Shown piece by piece: positions 10,301-23,209 of a DNA stretch of 64,000 nt. The notes under the pieces are model-generated. The model was not told the DNA's origin. It saw only the letters and a list, made by a program, of their open reading frames with translations, and did no database searches. Origin of the DNA: Macrobrachium rosenbergii (Eukaryota > Arthropoda > Malacostraca > Decapoda > Palaemonidae). How positions within the stretch are numbered: position 1 is the stretch's first letter; every line of letters starts with the position of its first letter. Both the position numbers and the translations under genes were made by a program. The stretch covers positions 54,403,986 through 54,467,985 of the forward strand of contig NC_089781.1 of assembly GCF_040412425.1 (NCBI RefSeq), in the 5' to 3' direction.

Positions 10301-13300
10301 AAAGTTAAAGATGAGTAAAATAGAAAAGTACTGAGATTGCAAAGTTAAAGATGAGTAAAATAGAAAAGTACTGAGATTGCAAAGAGTTAAAGATGAGTAA
10401 AATGAAAAAGTTAAAGATGAGTAAAATAGAAAAGTACTGAGATTGAAAAGTTAAAGATGAGTAAAATAGAAAAGATGAGATTGTAAAAAGATGAAAAAAA
10501 GTACTGGAATTGCAAAGTTAAAGATGAGTAAAATATAAAAGTACTGAGATTGGAAAGTTAAAGATGAGTAAAATAGAAAAGTACTGAGATTGCAAAAGTT
10601 AAAGATGAGTAAAATATAAAAGTACTGAGATTGCAAAGATAAAGATGAGTAAAACAGAAAAGTACTGAGATTGAAAAGTTAAAGATGAGTAAAATAGAAA
10701 AGTACTGAGATTGCAAAGATAAAGATGAGTAAAATAGAAAAGTACTGAGATTGCAAAGTTAAAGATGAGTAAAATAGAAAAGTACTGAGATTGAAAAGTT
10801 AAAGATGAGTAAAACAGAAAAGTACCAGATTGAAAACTGCAAAGTTAAAGATGAGTAAAATAGAAAAGTACTGAGATTGCAAAGATAAAGATCAGTAAAA
10901 AGAAAAGATGAGTAAAATAGAAAGTACTGAAAAGATTGAAAAGTTAAAGATGAGTAAAATATAAAAGTACTGAGATTGCAAAGTTAAAGATGAGTAAAAT
11001 AGAAAAGTACTGAGATTGCAAAAGTTAAAGATGAGTAAAATAGAAAAGTACTGAGATTGAAAAGTTAAAGATGAGTAAAATAGAAAAGTACTGAGATTGA
11101 AAAGTTAAAGATGAGTAAAATAGAAAAGTACTGAGATTGAAAAGTTAAAGATGAGTAAAATAGAAAAGTACTGAGATAGAAAAGTTAAGATGAGTAAAAT
11201 AGAAAAGTACTGAGATTGAAAATTTAAAGAAGAGTAAATATAAAAGTACTAAGATTGAAAAGTTAAAGATGAGTAAAATAGAAAAGTACTGAGGTTGAAA
11301 AGTTCCAAATGAGTAAAATAGAAAAGTAATGAGATTGCAAAGTTAAAGATGAGTAAAACATAAAAGTACTGAGAATGAAAAGTTAAAGATTAGTAAAATA
11401 GATAAGTACTGAGACTAAAAAGTTAAAATGATTAAAAAAAGATTGAAAGTTAAAAAATAGAAAAGTTGAGATTGAAAAGTTAAAAATGAGTAAAATATAA
11501 AAGTACTGAGATTGTTAAAATGAGTAAAAAGAAAAGTATGAGATTGCAAAAGTTAAAGATGAAAAAAAGTACTGAGATTAAAAAGTTAAAGATGAGTAAA
11601 ATAGAAAAGTACTGAGATTGAAAAGTTAAAGATGAGTAAAATATAAAAGTACTGAGATTGAAAAGTTAAAGATGAGTAAAAAAGTACTGAGGTTTACTGT
11701 TAAAAATGAGTAAAAGAAAAGTACTGAGATTGCACTGTTAAAGATGAGTAAAACAGAAAAGTACTGAGATTGAAAAGTTAAAGATGAAAAAAGTACTGAG
11801 ATTGCAAAATTAAAGATGAGTAAAATAGAAAAGTACTGAGATTGAAAAGTTAAAGATGAGTAAAATAGAAAAGTACTGAGAGTAAAAATAGAAAAGTTGA
11901 AAAAGATAAAGATAAAATAGAAAAGTACTGAGATTGAAAAGTTAAAAGAGTAAAAGATGAGTAAAATAAAGATGAAAATGTATAAAATAGAAAGACTTGA
12001 AAAGTTAAAGATGAGTAAAATAGAAAAGTACTGAGATTGAAAAGTTAAAGATAAGTAAAATAGAAAAGTACTGATTGAAAAGTTAAAGATGAGTAAAATA
12101 GAAAAAGTACTGAGATTGCAAAGTTAAAGATGAGTAAAATAGAAATAAAGTAAAGATGAGTAAAATAGAAAAGTACTGAGATTGAAAGTTAAAATGAGTA
12201 AAATAGAAAAGTACTGAGATTGAAAAGTTAAAAATGTTAAAAGAGAAAGTAAACTGAAAAGTTAAAAATGAGTAAATAGAAAAGATTGAGAAAAGTTAAA
12301 GATGAGTAAAATAGAAAAGTACTGAGATTGAAAAAGTTAAAGATGAGTAAAATAGAAAAGTACTGAGATTGGAAAGATTAAAGATGAGTTAGAAAAGTAC
12401 TGAGATTGCAAAGATAAAGATGAGTAAAATAGAAAAGTACTGAGATTGAAAAGTTAAAGATGAGTAAAATAGAAAAACTTGTACAAGTGAAAAGAAAAAG
12501 TTAAAAAGATGAGTAAAATAGAAAAGTACTGAGATTGCAAAGTTAAAGATGAGTAAAATAGAAAAGTACTGATATTGCAAAGATAAAGACGAGTAAAACA
12601 GAAAAGTACTGAGATTTATGAGAAGAAAAAGTTAAAGATGAGTAAAATAGAAAAGTACTGAGATTGCAAAGTTAAAGATGAGTAAAAATGAAAGTACTGA
12701 AATTCAAAAGTTAAAGATGAGTAAAAAAAAGTACTGAGATTGCAAAGTTAAAGATGAGTAAAATAGAAAAGTACTGAGATTGCAAAGTTAAAGATGAGTA
12801 AAAATAGAAAAGTACTGAGATTGAAAAGATAAAAGAGTAAAATTAAAGATGAGTAAAATGAGTAAAATAGAAAAGTACTGAGATTGCAAAGTTAAAGATG
12901 AGTAAAATAGAAAAGTACTGAGATTGCAAAGATAAAGATGAGTAAAATAGAAAAGTACTAAGATTGAAAAGTTAAAGATGAGTAAAATAGAAAAGTACTG
13001 AGATTGCAAAGTTAAAGATGAGTAAAATAGAAAAGTACTGAGACTGAAAAGTTAAAGATGAGTAAAATAGAAAAGTACTGAGATTGAAAAGTTAAAGATG
13101 AGTAAAATAGAAAAGTACTGAGATTGAAAAGTTAAAGATGAGTAAAATATAAAAGTACTGAGATTGAAAATTTAAAAGTTAAAAGATGAGTAAAATAAAA
13201 TAAGTACTGAGACTACAAAAGTTAAAGATGAGTAAAATAGAAAGTACTGAAGATTGAAAAGTTAAAAGATGAGTAAAATATAAAAGTACTGAAAGATTGA

Positions 13301-16300
13301 TTAAAAGATTAAAATAGAAAAGTACTGAGACTACAAAGATAAAGATGAGTAAAATAGAAAAGTACTGAGATTGAAAAGTTAAAGATGAGTAAAATAGAAA
13401 GGTACTGAGATTGCAAAGTTAAAGATGAATAAAATAGAAAAGTACTGAGATTGAAAAGTTAAAGATGAGTAAAATAGAAAAGTACTGAGATTGCAAAGTT
13501 AAAGATGAGTAAAATAGAAAAGTACTGAGATTACAAAATTAAAGATGAGTAAAATAGAAAAGTACTGAGATTAAAAATTTAAAGATGAGTAAAATAAAAA
13601 TACTGAGATTGCAAACTTAAAGATGAGTAAATAGAAAAGTACTGAGATTGAAAAGTTAAAGATGAGTAAAATAGAAAAGTACTGAGATTGCAAAGTTAAA
13701 GATGAGTAAAAAAAGAAAAGTACTGAGATTGAAATTTAAAGATGAGTAAAATAGAAAAGTACTGAGACTGAAGAAAAGTTAAAGATGAGAGTAAAATAGA
13801 AACTGAGATTTAAAGATGAGAGAGTACTGAGAAAAGTTAAAGATGAGTAAAATAGAAAAGTACTGAGATTGAAAAGTTAAAGATGAGTAAAATAGAAAAG
13901 TACTGAGATTGAAAAAGTTAAAGATGAGTAAAATAGAAAAGTACTGAGATTGAAAAGTTAAAGATGAGTAAAATAGAAAAGTACTGAGACTGAAAAGTTA
14001 AAGATGAGTAAAATAGAAAAGTACTGAGATTGAAAAGTTAAAGATGAGTAAAAGAGAAAAAACTGAGATTGAAAAGTAAATGAGTAAAATAGAAAAGTAC
14101 TGAGATTGTAAATAAAAATGAGTAAAATAAAAGTATGAGATTGAAAAGTTAAAGATGAGTAAAATAGAAAAGTACTGAGATTGCAAAGATAAAGATGAGT
14201 AAAATAGAAAAGTACTGATATTGCAAAGATAAAGATGAGTAAAATAGAAACGTACTGAGATTGAAAAGTTAAAGATGAGTAAAACAGAAATGTACTGAGA
14301 TTGCAAAGTTAAAGATGAGTAAAATAGAAAAATACTGAGATTGCAAAGTTAAAGATAAGTAAAATAGAAGGGTACTGAGATTGCAACTAAAGATGAGTAA
14401 AATGAAAAAGTATTGAGATTAAAGTTAAAGATGAAAAGTAAAATTGCAAAATTAAAGATGAGTAAAACTGAGATTTGAAAAGTTAAAGATGAGTGAAAGA
14501 GAAAGTGCTGAGATTGAAAAGTTAATGATGAGTAAAATAGAAAAGTACTGGGATTGCAAAGTTAAGGATGAGTAAAATATAAAAGTACTGAGATTGAAAA
14601 GTTAAAGATGAGTAAAATAGAAAAGTACTGAGATAGAAAAGTTAAAGATGAATAAAACAGAAAAAATGAAAAAAGATGAGTAAAATAAAAAAGTATTGAG
14701 ATTGCAAAGATAAAGATGAGTAAAATAGAAAAGTACTGAGATTGAAAATTTAAAGATAAGTAAAATAGAAAAGTACTGAGATTGAAAAGTTAAAGATGAG
14801 TAAAATATAAAAGTTTGAGATTGAAAAAAAGATGTAAAAAGTTAAAATGAGTAAAAGTAAGTACTGAGGTTGAAAAGTAAAAGAAAAGTACTGAGATTGC
14901 AAAAGTTAAAGATGAGTAAAATAGAAAAAGTACTGAGATTGAAAAGTTAAAGATGAGTAAAATAGAAAAGTACTGAGATTGAAAAGATAAAGATGAGTAA
15001 AATAGAAAAGTACTGAGATTGAAAAGTTAAAGATGAGTAAAATAGAAAAGTATGAGAGATTGAAAATAAAGATGAGTAAAATAGAAAGACTGAGGTTGAA
15101 AAGTTAAAGATGAGTAAAATAGAAAAGTACTGAGATTGCAAAGTTAAAGATGAGTAAAATATAAAAGTACTGAGACTACAAAGTTAAAGATGAGTAAAAT
15201 AGAAAAGTACTGAGATTGCAAAGTTAAAGATGAGTAAAATAGAAAAGTACTGAGATTGCAAAGTTAAAGATGAGTAAAATATAAAAGTACTGAGACTGAA
15301 AAGTTAAAGATGAGTAAAATAGAAAAGTACTGAGATTGAAAAGTTAAAGATGAGTAAAATAGAAAAGTACTGAGATTTGAAAAGTTAAAGATGAGTAAAA
15401 TAGAAAAGTACTGAGATTGAAAAGTTAAAGATGAGTAAAATAGAAAAGTACTGAGATTGCAAAGTTAAAGATGAGTAAAATAGAAAAGTACTGTGATTGC
15501 AAAGTTAAAGATGAGTAAAATAGAAAAGTACTGAGATTGCAAAGTTAAAGATAAGTAAAATAGAAAAGAAAGATTGCAAAGATAAAGATAAAAATGAGAA
15601 AATATTGAAAAATACTGAGTAATTGAAAAGTTAAAGATGAGTAAAATAAAATAGAAAGTACTGAAATTGCAAAGTTAAAGATGAGTAAAATAGAAAAGTA
15701 CTGAGATTGCAAAGTTAAAGATGAGTAAAATATAAATGTAATGAGATTGCAAAGTTAAAGATGAGTAAAAGAGAAAAGTACTGAGATTGAAAAGTTAAAG
15801 ATGAGTAAAATAGAAAGTACTGAGATTGCAAAGTTAAAGATGAGTAAAATATAAAAGTACTAAGATTAAAATAAGATGAGTAAAATAGAAAAGTACTGAG
15901 ACTGAAAAGTTAAAGATGAGTAAAAAGAAAAGTTGAGATTGACAAAGTTAAAGATGAGTAAAATAGAAAAGTACTGAGACTGAAAAGTTAAAGATGAGTA
16001 AAATAGAAAAGTTTTGAGATTGAAAAAAGTTAAAGATGAGTAAAATAGAAAAGTACTGAGATTGAAAAGTTAAAGATGAGTAAAACAGAAAGTACTGAGA
16101 TTGAAAAGTTAAAGATGAGTAAAATAGAAAGTACTGAGATTGAAAAGTTAAAGAAGTAAAGTAGAAAAGATGATTGCAAAAAAATAGTAAAAAAAGTACT
16201 GAGATTGCAAAGTTAAAGATGAGTAAAATAGAAAAGTACTGAGATTGCAAAGTTAAAGATGAGTAAAATATAAAAGTACTGAGATTGAAAAGTTAAAGAT

Positions 16301-17522
16301 GAGTAAAATAGAAAAGTACTGAGATTGCAAAGTTAAAGATGAGTAAAATATAAAAGTACTGAGACTAGAAAAGTTAAAAGTAAAATAGAAAAGATGATTA
16401 AAATAAAGAGAAAAGTACTGAGACTGAAAAGTTAAAGATGAGTAAAATAGAAAAGTACTGAGATTGAAAAGTTAAAGATGAGTAAAATAAAGAAAGTACT
16501 GAAGATTGCAAAGTTAAAAGATGATGTAAAAAGAAAAGTACTGAGATTAAATGTTAAAGATGAGTAAAACGGAAAAGTACTGAGATTGCAAAGTTAAAAA
16601 TGAGTAAACTAGAAAAGTACTTAGATTACAAAGTTAACAATGAGTAAAGTAGAAAAGTGCTAAGATTGCAAAGTTAAAGATGGGTAAAATAAAAAAGTAC
16701 TGAGATTGAAAAGTTAAAAATGAGTAAAATAGAAAAGTACTGAGATTGGAAATTTAAACATTAGTAAAAGGAAAAGTACTGAGATTCTAAAATTAAAGAT
16801 GAGTAAAATAGAAAGTACTGAGATTGCAAAGATAAAGATGAGTAAAATAGAAAAGTACTGAGATTGAAAAAGTTAAAGATGAGTAAAATAGAAAAAGTAC
16901 TGAGATTGCAAAGATAAAGATGAGTAAAATAGAAAAGTACTGAGATTGCAAAGTTAAAGATGAGTAAAATAGAAAGGTACTGAGACTGAAAAGTTAAAAA
17001 TGAGTAAAATAGAAAGGTACTGAGACTGCAAAGATAAAGATGAGTAAAATAGAAAAGTACTGGGATTGAACATTTAAAGATAAGTAAAATAGAAAAGTTA
17101 AGAGATTGAAAATTGTAAAATAAAAATTACTGAGATTGAAAAGTTAAAGATGAGTAAAAAACAGAAAAGTACTGAAAAATTAAAAGATAAAGATGAGTAA
17201 AATAAAAAGTATAAATCCAAAAAAATGCAAAGATAAAATGAGTAAAATAGAAAAGTACTGAGATTGCAAAAGATTAAAGATGATTGAAAATAAAATAGAA
17301 AGTACTGAGATTGCAAAGTTAAAGATGAGTAAAATAGAAAAGTATAAAAATAAGTAGAATTGTACTGAGTTGAGAGCAAAGTTAAAGATGAGTAAAATAT
17401 GTCCTGAGATTGAAAAGTTAAAGATGAGTAAAATAGAAAAGTACTGAGACTGAAAAGTTAAAGATGAGTAAAATAGAAAAGTACTGAGATTGCAAAGTTA
17501 AAAAGTAAAACAAAAGATGAAA

Positions 17523-17650
17523 TTCAAAACTAAACATGAGTAAAATTGAAATGTACTGAGATTGCAAAGGTAAAGATGAGTAAAATAGAAAAGTAGTGAG
17601 ATTGCAAAGATAAAGATGAGTAAAATAGAAAAGTACTGAGATTGAAAAGT
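17523..17650 (+). repeat. Multi-monomer variant block, copy 1
   Basis: It carries a rare set of linked variants: TTCAAAACTAAACATGAG, then AATTGAAATGTACTGAG, then AAAGGTAAAG, then AAGTAGTGAG. The same set in the same order is seen at 29265-29400 and, more eroded, at 39281-39375. Confidence 0.75.
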
Positions 17651-18346
17651 TAAAGATGAGTAAAATAAATGTACTTAAGATAAAAATTTAAAGATGAGTA
17701 AAATAGAAAAGTACAGAGATTACAAAGTTGAAAAGTAAAATAGAAAAGTACTGAGATTGCAAAGATAAAGATGAGTAAAACAGAAAAGTACTGAATTGAA
17801 AAATTAAAGATGAGTAAAACAGAAAAGTATTGAGATTGAAAAGTTAAAGATGAGTAAAATAGAAAAGTATTAAAACTCCAAAACTAAAGATGAGTAAAAT
17901 AGAAAAGTACTGAGATTGCAAAGTTAAAGATGAGTAAAAATAGAAAAGTACTGAGATTGAGTAAGTTAGAAAAGATTGAGTAAAAAAGTAAAATAGAAAA
18001 GTACTGAGATTGCAAAAAAGTTAAAGATGAGTAAAATATAAAAGTACTGATACTTCAAAGTTAAAGATGAGTAAACAGAAATTACTGAGATTGAAAAGTT
18101 AAAGATGAGTAAAATAAAAAGTAAAACAGTTAAAAAAGTAAAAATAAAGGATTGAAAAGTTAAAAAGATGAGGTAAAATAGAAAAGTACTGAGATTGCAA
18201 AGTTAAAGATGAGTAAAATAGAAAAGTACTGAGATTGAAAAAGAAAAGATGAGTAAAATAGAAAAGTACTGAGATTGAAAAGTTAAAGATGAGTAAAATA
18301 GAAAGGTACTGAGATTGAATATTTAAAGATGTTTAAAATAGAAAAT

Positions 18347-18457
18347 ATTGAAAAGTTAAAGAGGAGTAAAATATAAAAGTACTGAGATTGAAAAGTTAAA
18401 GATGAGTAAAACACAACAGTACTGAGGTTGAAAAGTAAAAGATGATTAAAATAGAAA
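18347..18457 (+). repeat. 111-bp block identical to 23099-23209
   Basis: It includes the rare phrases AAAGAGGAGTAAAATATAAA, AAACACAACAGTACTGAGG and AAAGTAAAAGATGATTAAAA in one run. Every base matches the later copy, 4752 bp away. Confidence 0.85.
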
Positions 18458-21400
18458 GGTACTAAGACTGAAAAGTTAAAGAGAGTAAAATATAAAAGTA
18501 CTGAGTTTGCAAAGTTAAAGATGAGTAAAATATAAAAGTACTGAGATTGCAAAGTTAAAGATGAGATAAAATAGAAAAGTACTAAGATTGAAAAGTTAAA
18601 GATGAGTAAAATAGAAAAAAGTACTGAGATTGAAAAGTTAAAGATGAGTAAATAAAAAGTACTGAGATTGAAAGTTAAAGATGAGTAAAATAAAAAGTAC
18701 TGAGATTCAAAGTTAAAGATGAGTAAAATAGAAATGTACTGAATTGCAAAAGTTAAAAGATGAGTAAAATAGAAAAGTGCTGAGATTGAAAAGTTAAAGA
18801 TGAGTAAAATATAAAAAGTACTGAGATTGAAAAGTTAAAGATGAGTAAAATGAAAGTACTCTGACATTGCAAAGTTAAAGATGAGTAAAATAGAAAAAGA
18901 ACTGAGATTGAAAAGTTAAAGATGAATAAAATAGAAAAGTACTAAGATTGAAAAGTTGAAGATGAGTAAAATAGAAAAGTATTGAGATTGAAAAACTTAA
19001 AATGTGCTAGATAAAGTAAATAGAAAAGTACTGAATTGCAAAGTTAAAGATGAGTAAAACAGAAAATAATGAGATTGAAAAGTTAAAGATGAGTAAAATA
19101 GAAAAGTACTAAGATAGCAAAATTAAAGATGAGTAAAATAAAAATTACTGAGATTGCAAAGTTTAAGATAAGTAAAATAGGGAAAGTAATGAGATTGCAA
19201 AGTTAAAGATGAGTAAAATAGAAAGTTACTGAGGTTGAAAAGTTAAAGATGAGTAAAAAAGAAAAGTACTGAGATTGAAAAGTTAAAGATGGGTAAAATA
19301 AAAAGTACTAAGATTGCAAAGTTAAAGATGAGTAAAATAGAAAAGTACTGAGACTGAAAAGTTAAAGATGGGTTAAATTTAAAATAGAAAAGTACTGAGA
19401 TTGCAAAAGTTAAAAATGAATAAAATAGAAAGGTACTGAGATTGCAAAGGTAAAGATGAGTAAAATAGAAAAGTACTGAAGATTAAAAGTTAAAGATGAG
19501 AAAATAGAAAAAAGTACTAAGATTGAAAAATTAAAGATGACTTAAAAAGAGAAAACACAACTGGATATTGCAAAAGTTAAAGATGAGTAAAATAGAAAAG
19601 TACTGAGATTGAAAAGTTAAAGATGAGTAAAATAGAAAAGTACTGAGATTGAAAAGTTAAAGAGGAGTAAAATATAAAAAGACACTAAGATTGCAAAGTT
19701 AAAGATGAGTAAAAATAGAAAAGTACTGAGACTGAAAAGTTAAAGATGAGTAAAATAGAAAAGTACTGATTGAAAATAAAGATAGTAAAACAGAAAAGTA
19801 CTGAGATTGCAAAGTTAAAATGAGTAAAACAGAAAAGTACTGAGACTGAAATTAAAAAATGAGTAAAATAGTAAAAAGTACTGAGAATTCAAAGTTAAAG
19901 ATGAGTAAAATAGAAAAGTACTGATATTTCAAAGTTTAAACATGAGTAAAATAGAAAGGTACTGAGATTGAAAAGTTAAAGATGAGTAAAATAGAAAAGT
20001 AGTGAGATTGAAGTTAAAGATGAGTAAATTAGAAAGGTACTGAGTTTGAAAAGTTAAAGAGAGTAAAATAGAAAAGTACTGAGATTGAAAAAGTTAAAGA
20101 TGAGCAAAGAAAAGTACTGAGATTGAAAAGTTAAAGATGAGTTAAAAGAAAAGTACTAAGATTGAAAAGTTAAAGATGAGTAAAATAGAAAAAATTACTG
20201 AAATTGCAAAACTTAAGATGAGTAAAAGAAAAGTACTGAGATTTAAAAAGTTAAAGATGAGTAAAATAGAAATGTACTGAGATTGCAAAAGTTAAAGATG
20301 GGTAAAAGAAAAGTACTGAAATTGCAAAGTTAAAGATGAGTAAAATAGAAAAAAAAACTGAGATTGCAAAGTTAAAGATGAGTAAAATAGAAAAGTATTG
20401 AGATTCAAAAGTTAAAGATGAGTAAAAATAAAAAGTACTGAGATAGAAAAGTTAGAGATGAGTAAAATAGAAAGTAATTGAAAAGTTAAAGATGGGTAAA
20501 ATATAAAAGTCCTGAGTTTGAAAGTTAAGATGAGTAAAATAGAAAGGTACTGAGACTAAAAAGTTAAAGATGAGTAAAGTAGAAAAATACTGAGATTGAA
20601 AAGTAAAGATGAGTAAAATAGAAAAGTGAAATTTTGAGAGTTGTAAAAGTTGAAAAAAGATGAGTAAAAATAAGACATTGAAAAGTTAAAAATTGAGATT
20701 GCAAAGTTAAAGATGGTAAAATAGAAAATGAGATTGAAAAGTTAAAAATTAAAATAAAAAGTAAAGATTGCAAAGTAAAGATGAGTAAAAGAAAAGTACT
20801 GAGATTGAAATTAAAGGTGAGTAAAAAGAAAAATTGAGAAAATTTAAAAAGCTTGAATAAAATATAAAAGTATACTGAGATTGAAAAGTGAAGATGAGTA
20901 AAATAGAAAAGTACTGATGAAAAGTTAAAGATGAGTAAAAAAATACTGAGATTGCAAAGTTAAAGATGAGTAAAATAGAAAAGTACTGAAACTGAAAAGT
21001 TAAAGATGAGTAAAATAGAAAAGTACTGAGATTGCAAAGTTAAAGATGAATAAAATATAAAAGTACTGAGATTGAAAAGTTAAAGATGAGTAAATAGAAA
21101 ATTACTGAAACTGCAAAGTTAAAGATGAGTAAAAAGAAAATTAGAGTTTGAAAAGAAAGATGTGCTGTACTGAAATTGAAAAGTTAAAGATGAGTAAAAC
21201 AGAAAAGTACTGAGATTGAAAAAGTTAAAGATGAGTAAAATATAAAAAAGTACTGAGTTTGAGTAAAAAGTTAAAGATGAGTAAAATAGAAAAGTACTGG
21301 GATTGAAAATTTAAAAGTTAAAGATGAGTAAAATAGAAAGGTACTGAGATTGCAAAGTTAAAGATGAAAGATAAAGTACTGAGAGATTGAAAAGATAAAA

Positions 21401-23070
21401 TGAGTAAATAGAAAAGTACTGAGATTGAAAGTTAAAGATGAGTAAAATAGAAAAGTACTGAGATTGAACAGTTAAAGATGAGTAAAACAGAAAAGTACTG
21501 AGATTGAAAAGTTAAAGATGATTAAAATAGAAAAGTTCTGAGATTGAAAAAAGTAAAATTAAAAAAGATGAGCAAAATAGAAAAGTACTGAGGTTGCAAA
21601 GTTAAAGATGATTAAAAAGAAAAGTTGAGATTGAAAGTTAAAGATGAGTAAAATAGAAATGTACTGAGATTGCAAAGTTAAAAGATGAGTAAAATAGAAA
21701 GGTACTGAGATTGCAAAAGTTAAAAATATAAAAATAGAGATTGCAAAGTTAAAGATAAGTAAATTGTACTGAGATTGCAAAGTTAAAGATGAGTAAAATA
21801 GAAAAGTGAGGACTGAGATTGCAAAGTTAAAGATGAGTAAAATAGAAAAAAAGAATTGAGATTGCAAAGTTAAAGATGAGTAAAATAAAATTAATGAGAT
21901 GATTAAAGTAAAGAGAAAAGATTGAAAAGTTAAAATGAGCAAAATATAAAAGTACTGAGATTGAAGAAGTTAAAGATGAGTAAAACAGAAAAGTACTGAA
22001 GAAAACAAAAAGTTAAAGATGAGTAAAATAGAAAATGTACTGAGATTGCAAAGTTAAGATGAGTAAAATAGAAAAATACTGAGATTCAAAGGTAAAAGAT
22101 GAGTAAAATAGAAAAGTACTGAGATTGAAAAGTTAAAGATGAGTAAAATAGAAAAAATTGAGATTGAAAATTTAAAGATGAGTAAAATAGAAAAGTACTG
22201 AGATTGCAAAGTTAGAAGAAAGTAAAATAGAAAAGTATTGAGATTACAAAGTTAAAAGATGAGTAAAATATAAAAGTACTAAAGATTGTAAACAGAAAAG
22301 TTCAAGAAAGTAAAAATAGAAAAGTACTGAGATTGCAAAGATAAAGATGAGTAAAATAGAAAAGTACTGAAAAAGACTAAAAAGTTAAAAGATGAGTAAA
22401 ATATAAAAGTACTGAGATTAAAAGTTAAAGATGAGTAAAATAGAAAATTACTAAGATTGAAAGGTTAAAGATTGGTAAAATAGAAAAGTACTGAAATTGC
22501 AAAGTTAAAGATGAGTAAAATAGAAAAGTACTGAGATTGCAAAGTTAAAGATGAGTTAAAATATAAAAGTAATGAGATTGAAAACCACTGAGACAAAGTT
22601 AAAGATTGTAAAAGTAAAGTTGATAAGAAAAGATTAAAATATAAAAGAAAGAAGGTTAAAGATTGAGTAAAAAAAGTACTGAGATTGACTAAAGTAAAAT
22701 GAGTAAAATAGAAAATTACTGAGATTGCAAAGTTAAAGATGAGTAAAATAGAAAATACTGAGATTGAAAAGTTAAAGATGAGTAAAATAGAAAAGTATTA
22801 AAAAAGACTTGCAAAGATAAAGATAAGTAAAATAGAAAAGTACCAAGATTGAAATTTAAAGATGAGTAAAAGAAAATTACTGAGATTGAAAAGTTAAAGA
22901 TGAGTAAAAAATAGTAAAAGTTTAAGAAAAGTTAAAGATGAGTGAAAAACTGAGATTGAAAGATTGAAAGGTACGAAGATTAAAATATAAAAATGAACAG
23001 AAAAAAAGATGAGTAAACAGAAAATTACTAAAAAGATGAGTAAATATAAAAGTACTGAAATTACAAAGAT

Positions 23071-23209
23071 AAAGATGAGTAAAATAGAAAAGTAAGAGAT
23101 TGAAAAGTTAAAGAGGAGTAAAATATAAAAGTACTGAGATTGAAAAGTTAAAGATGAGTAAAACACAACAGTACTGAGGTTGAAAAGTAAAAGATGATTA
23201 AAATAGAAA
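23071..23209 (+). repeat. Multi-monomer block shared with 18347-18457 and 26191-26280
   Basis: 23099-23209 equals 18347-18457. Independently, 23071-23160 equals 26191-26280 over 90 bp at an offset of 3120 bp, which is exactly 78 monomers of 40 bp. It includes the unusual junction AAAAGTAAGAGATTG. Confidence 0.85.
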
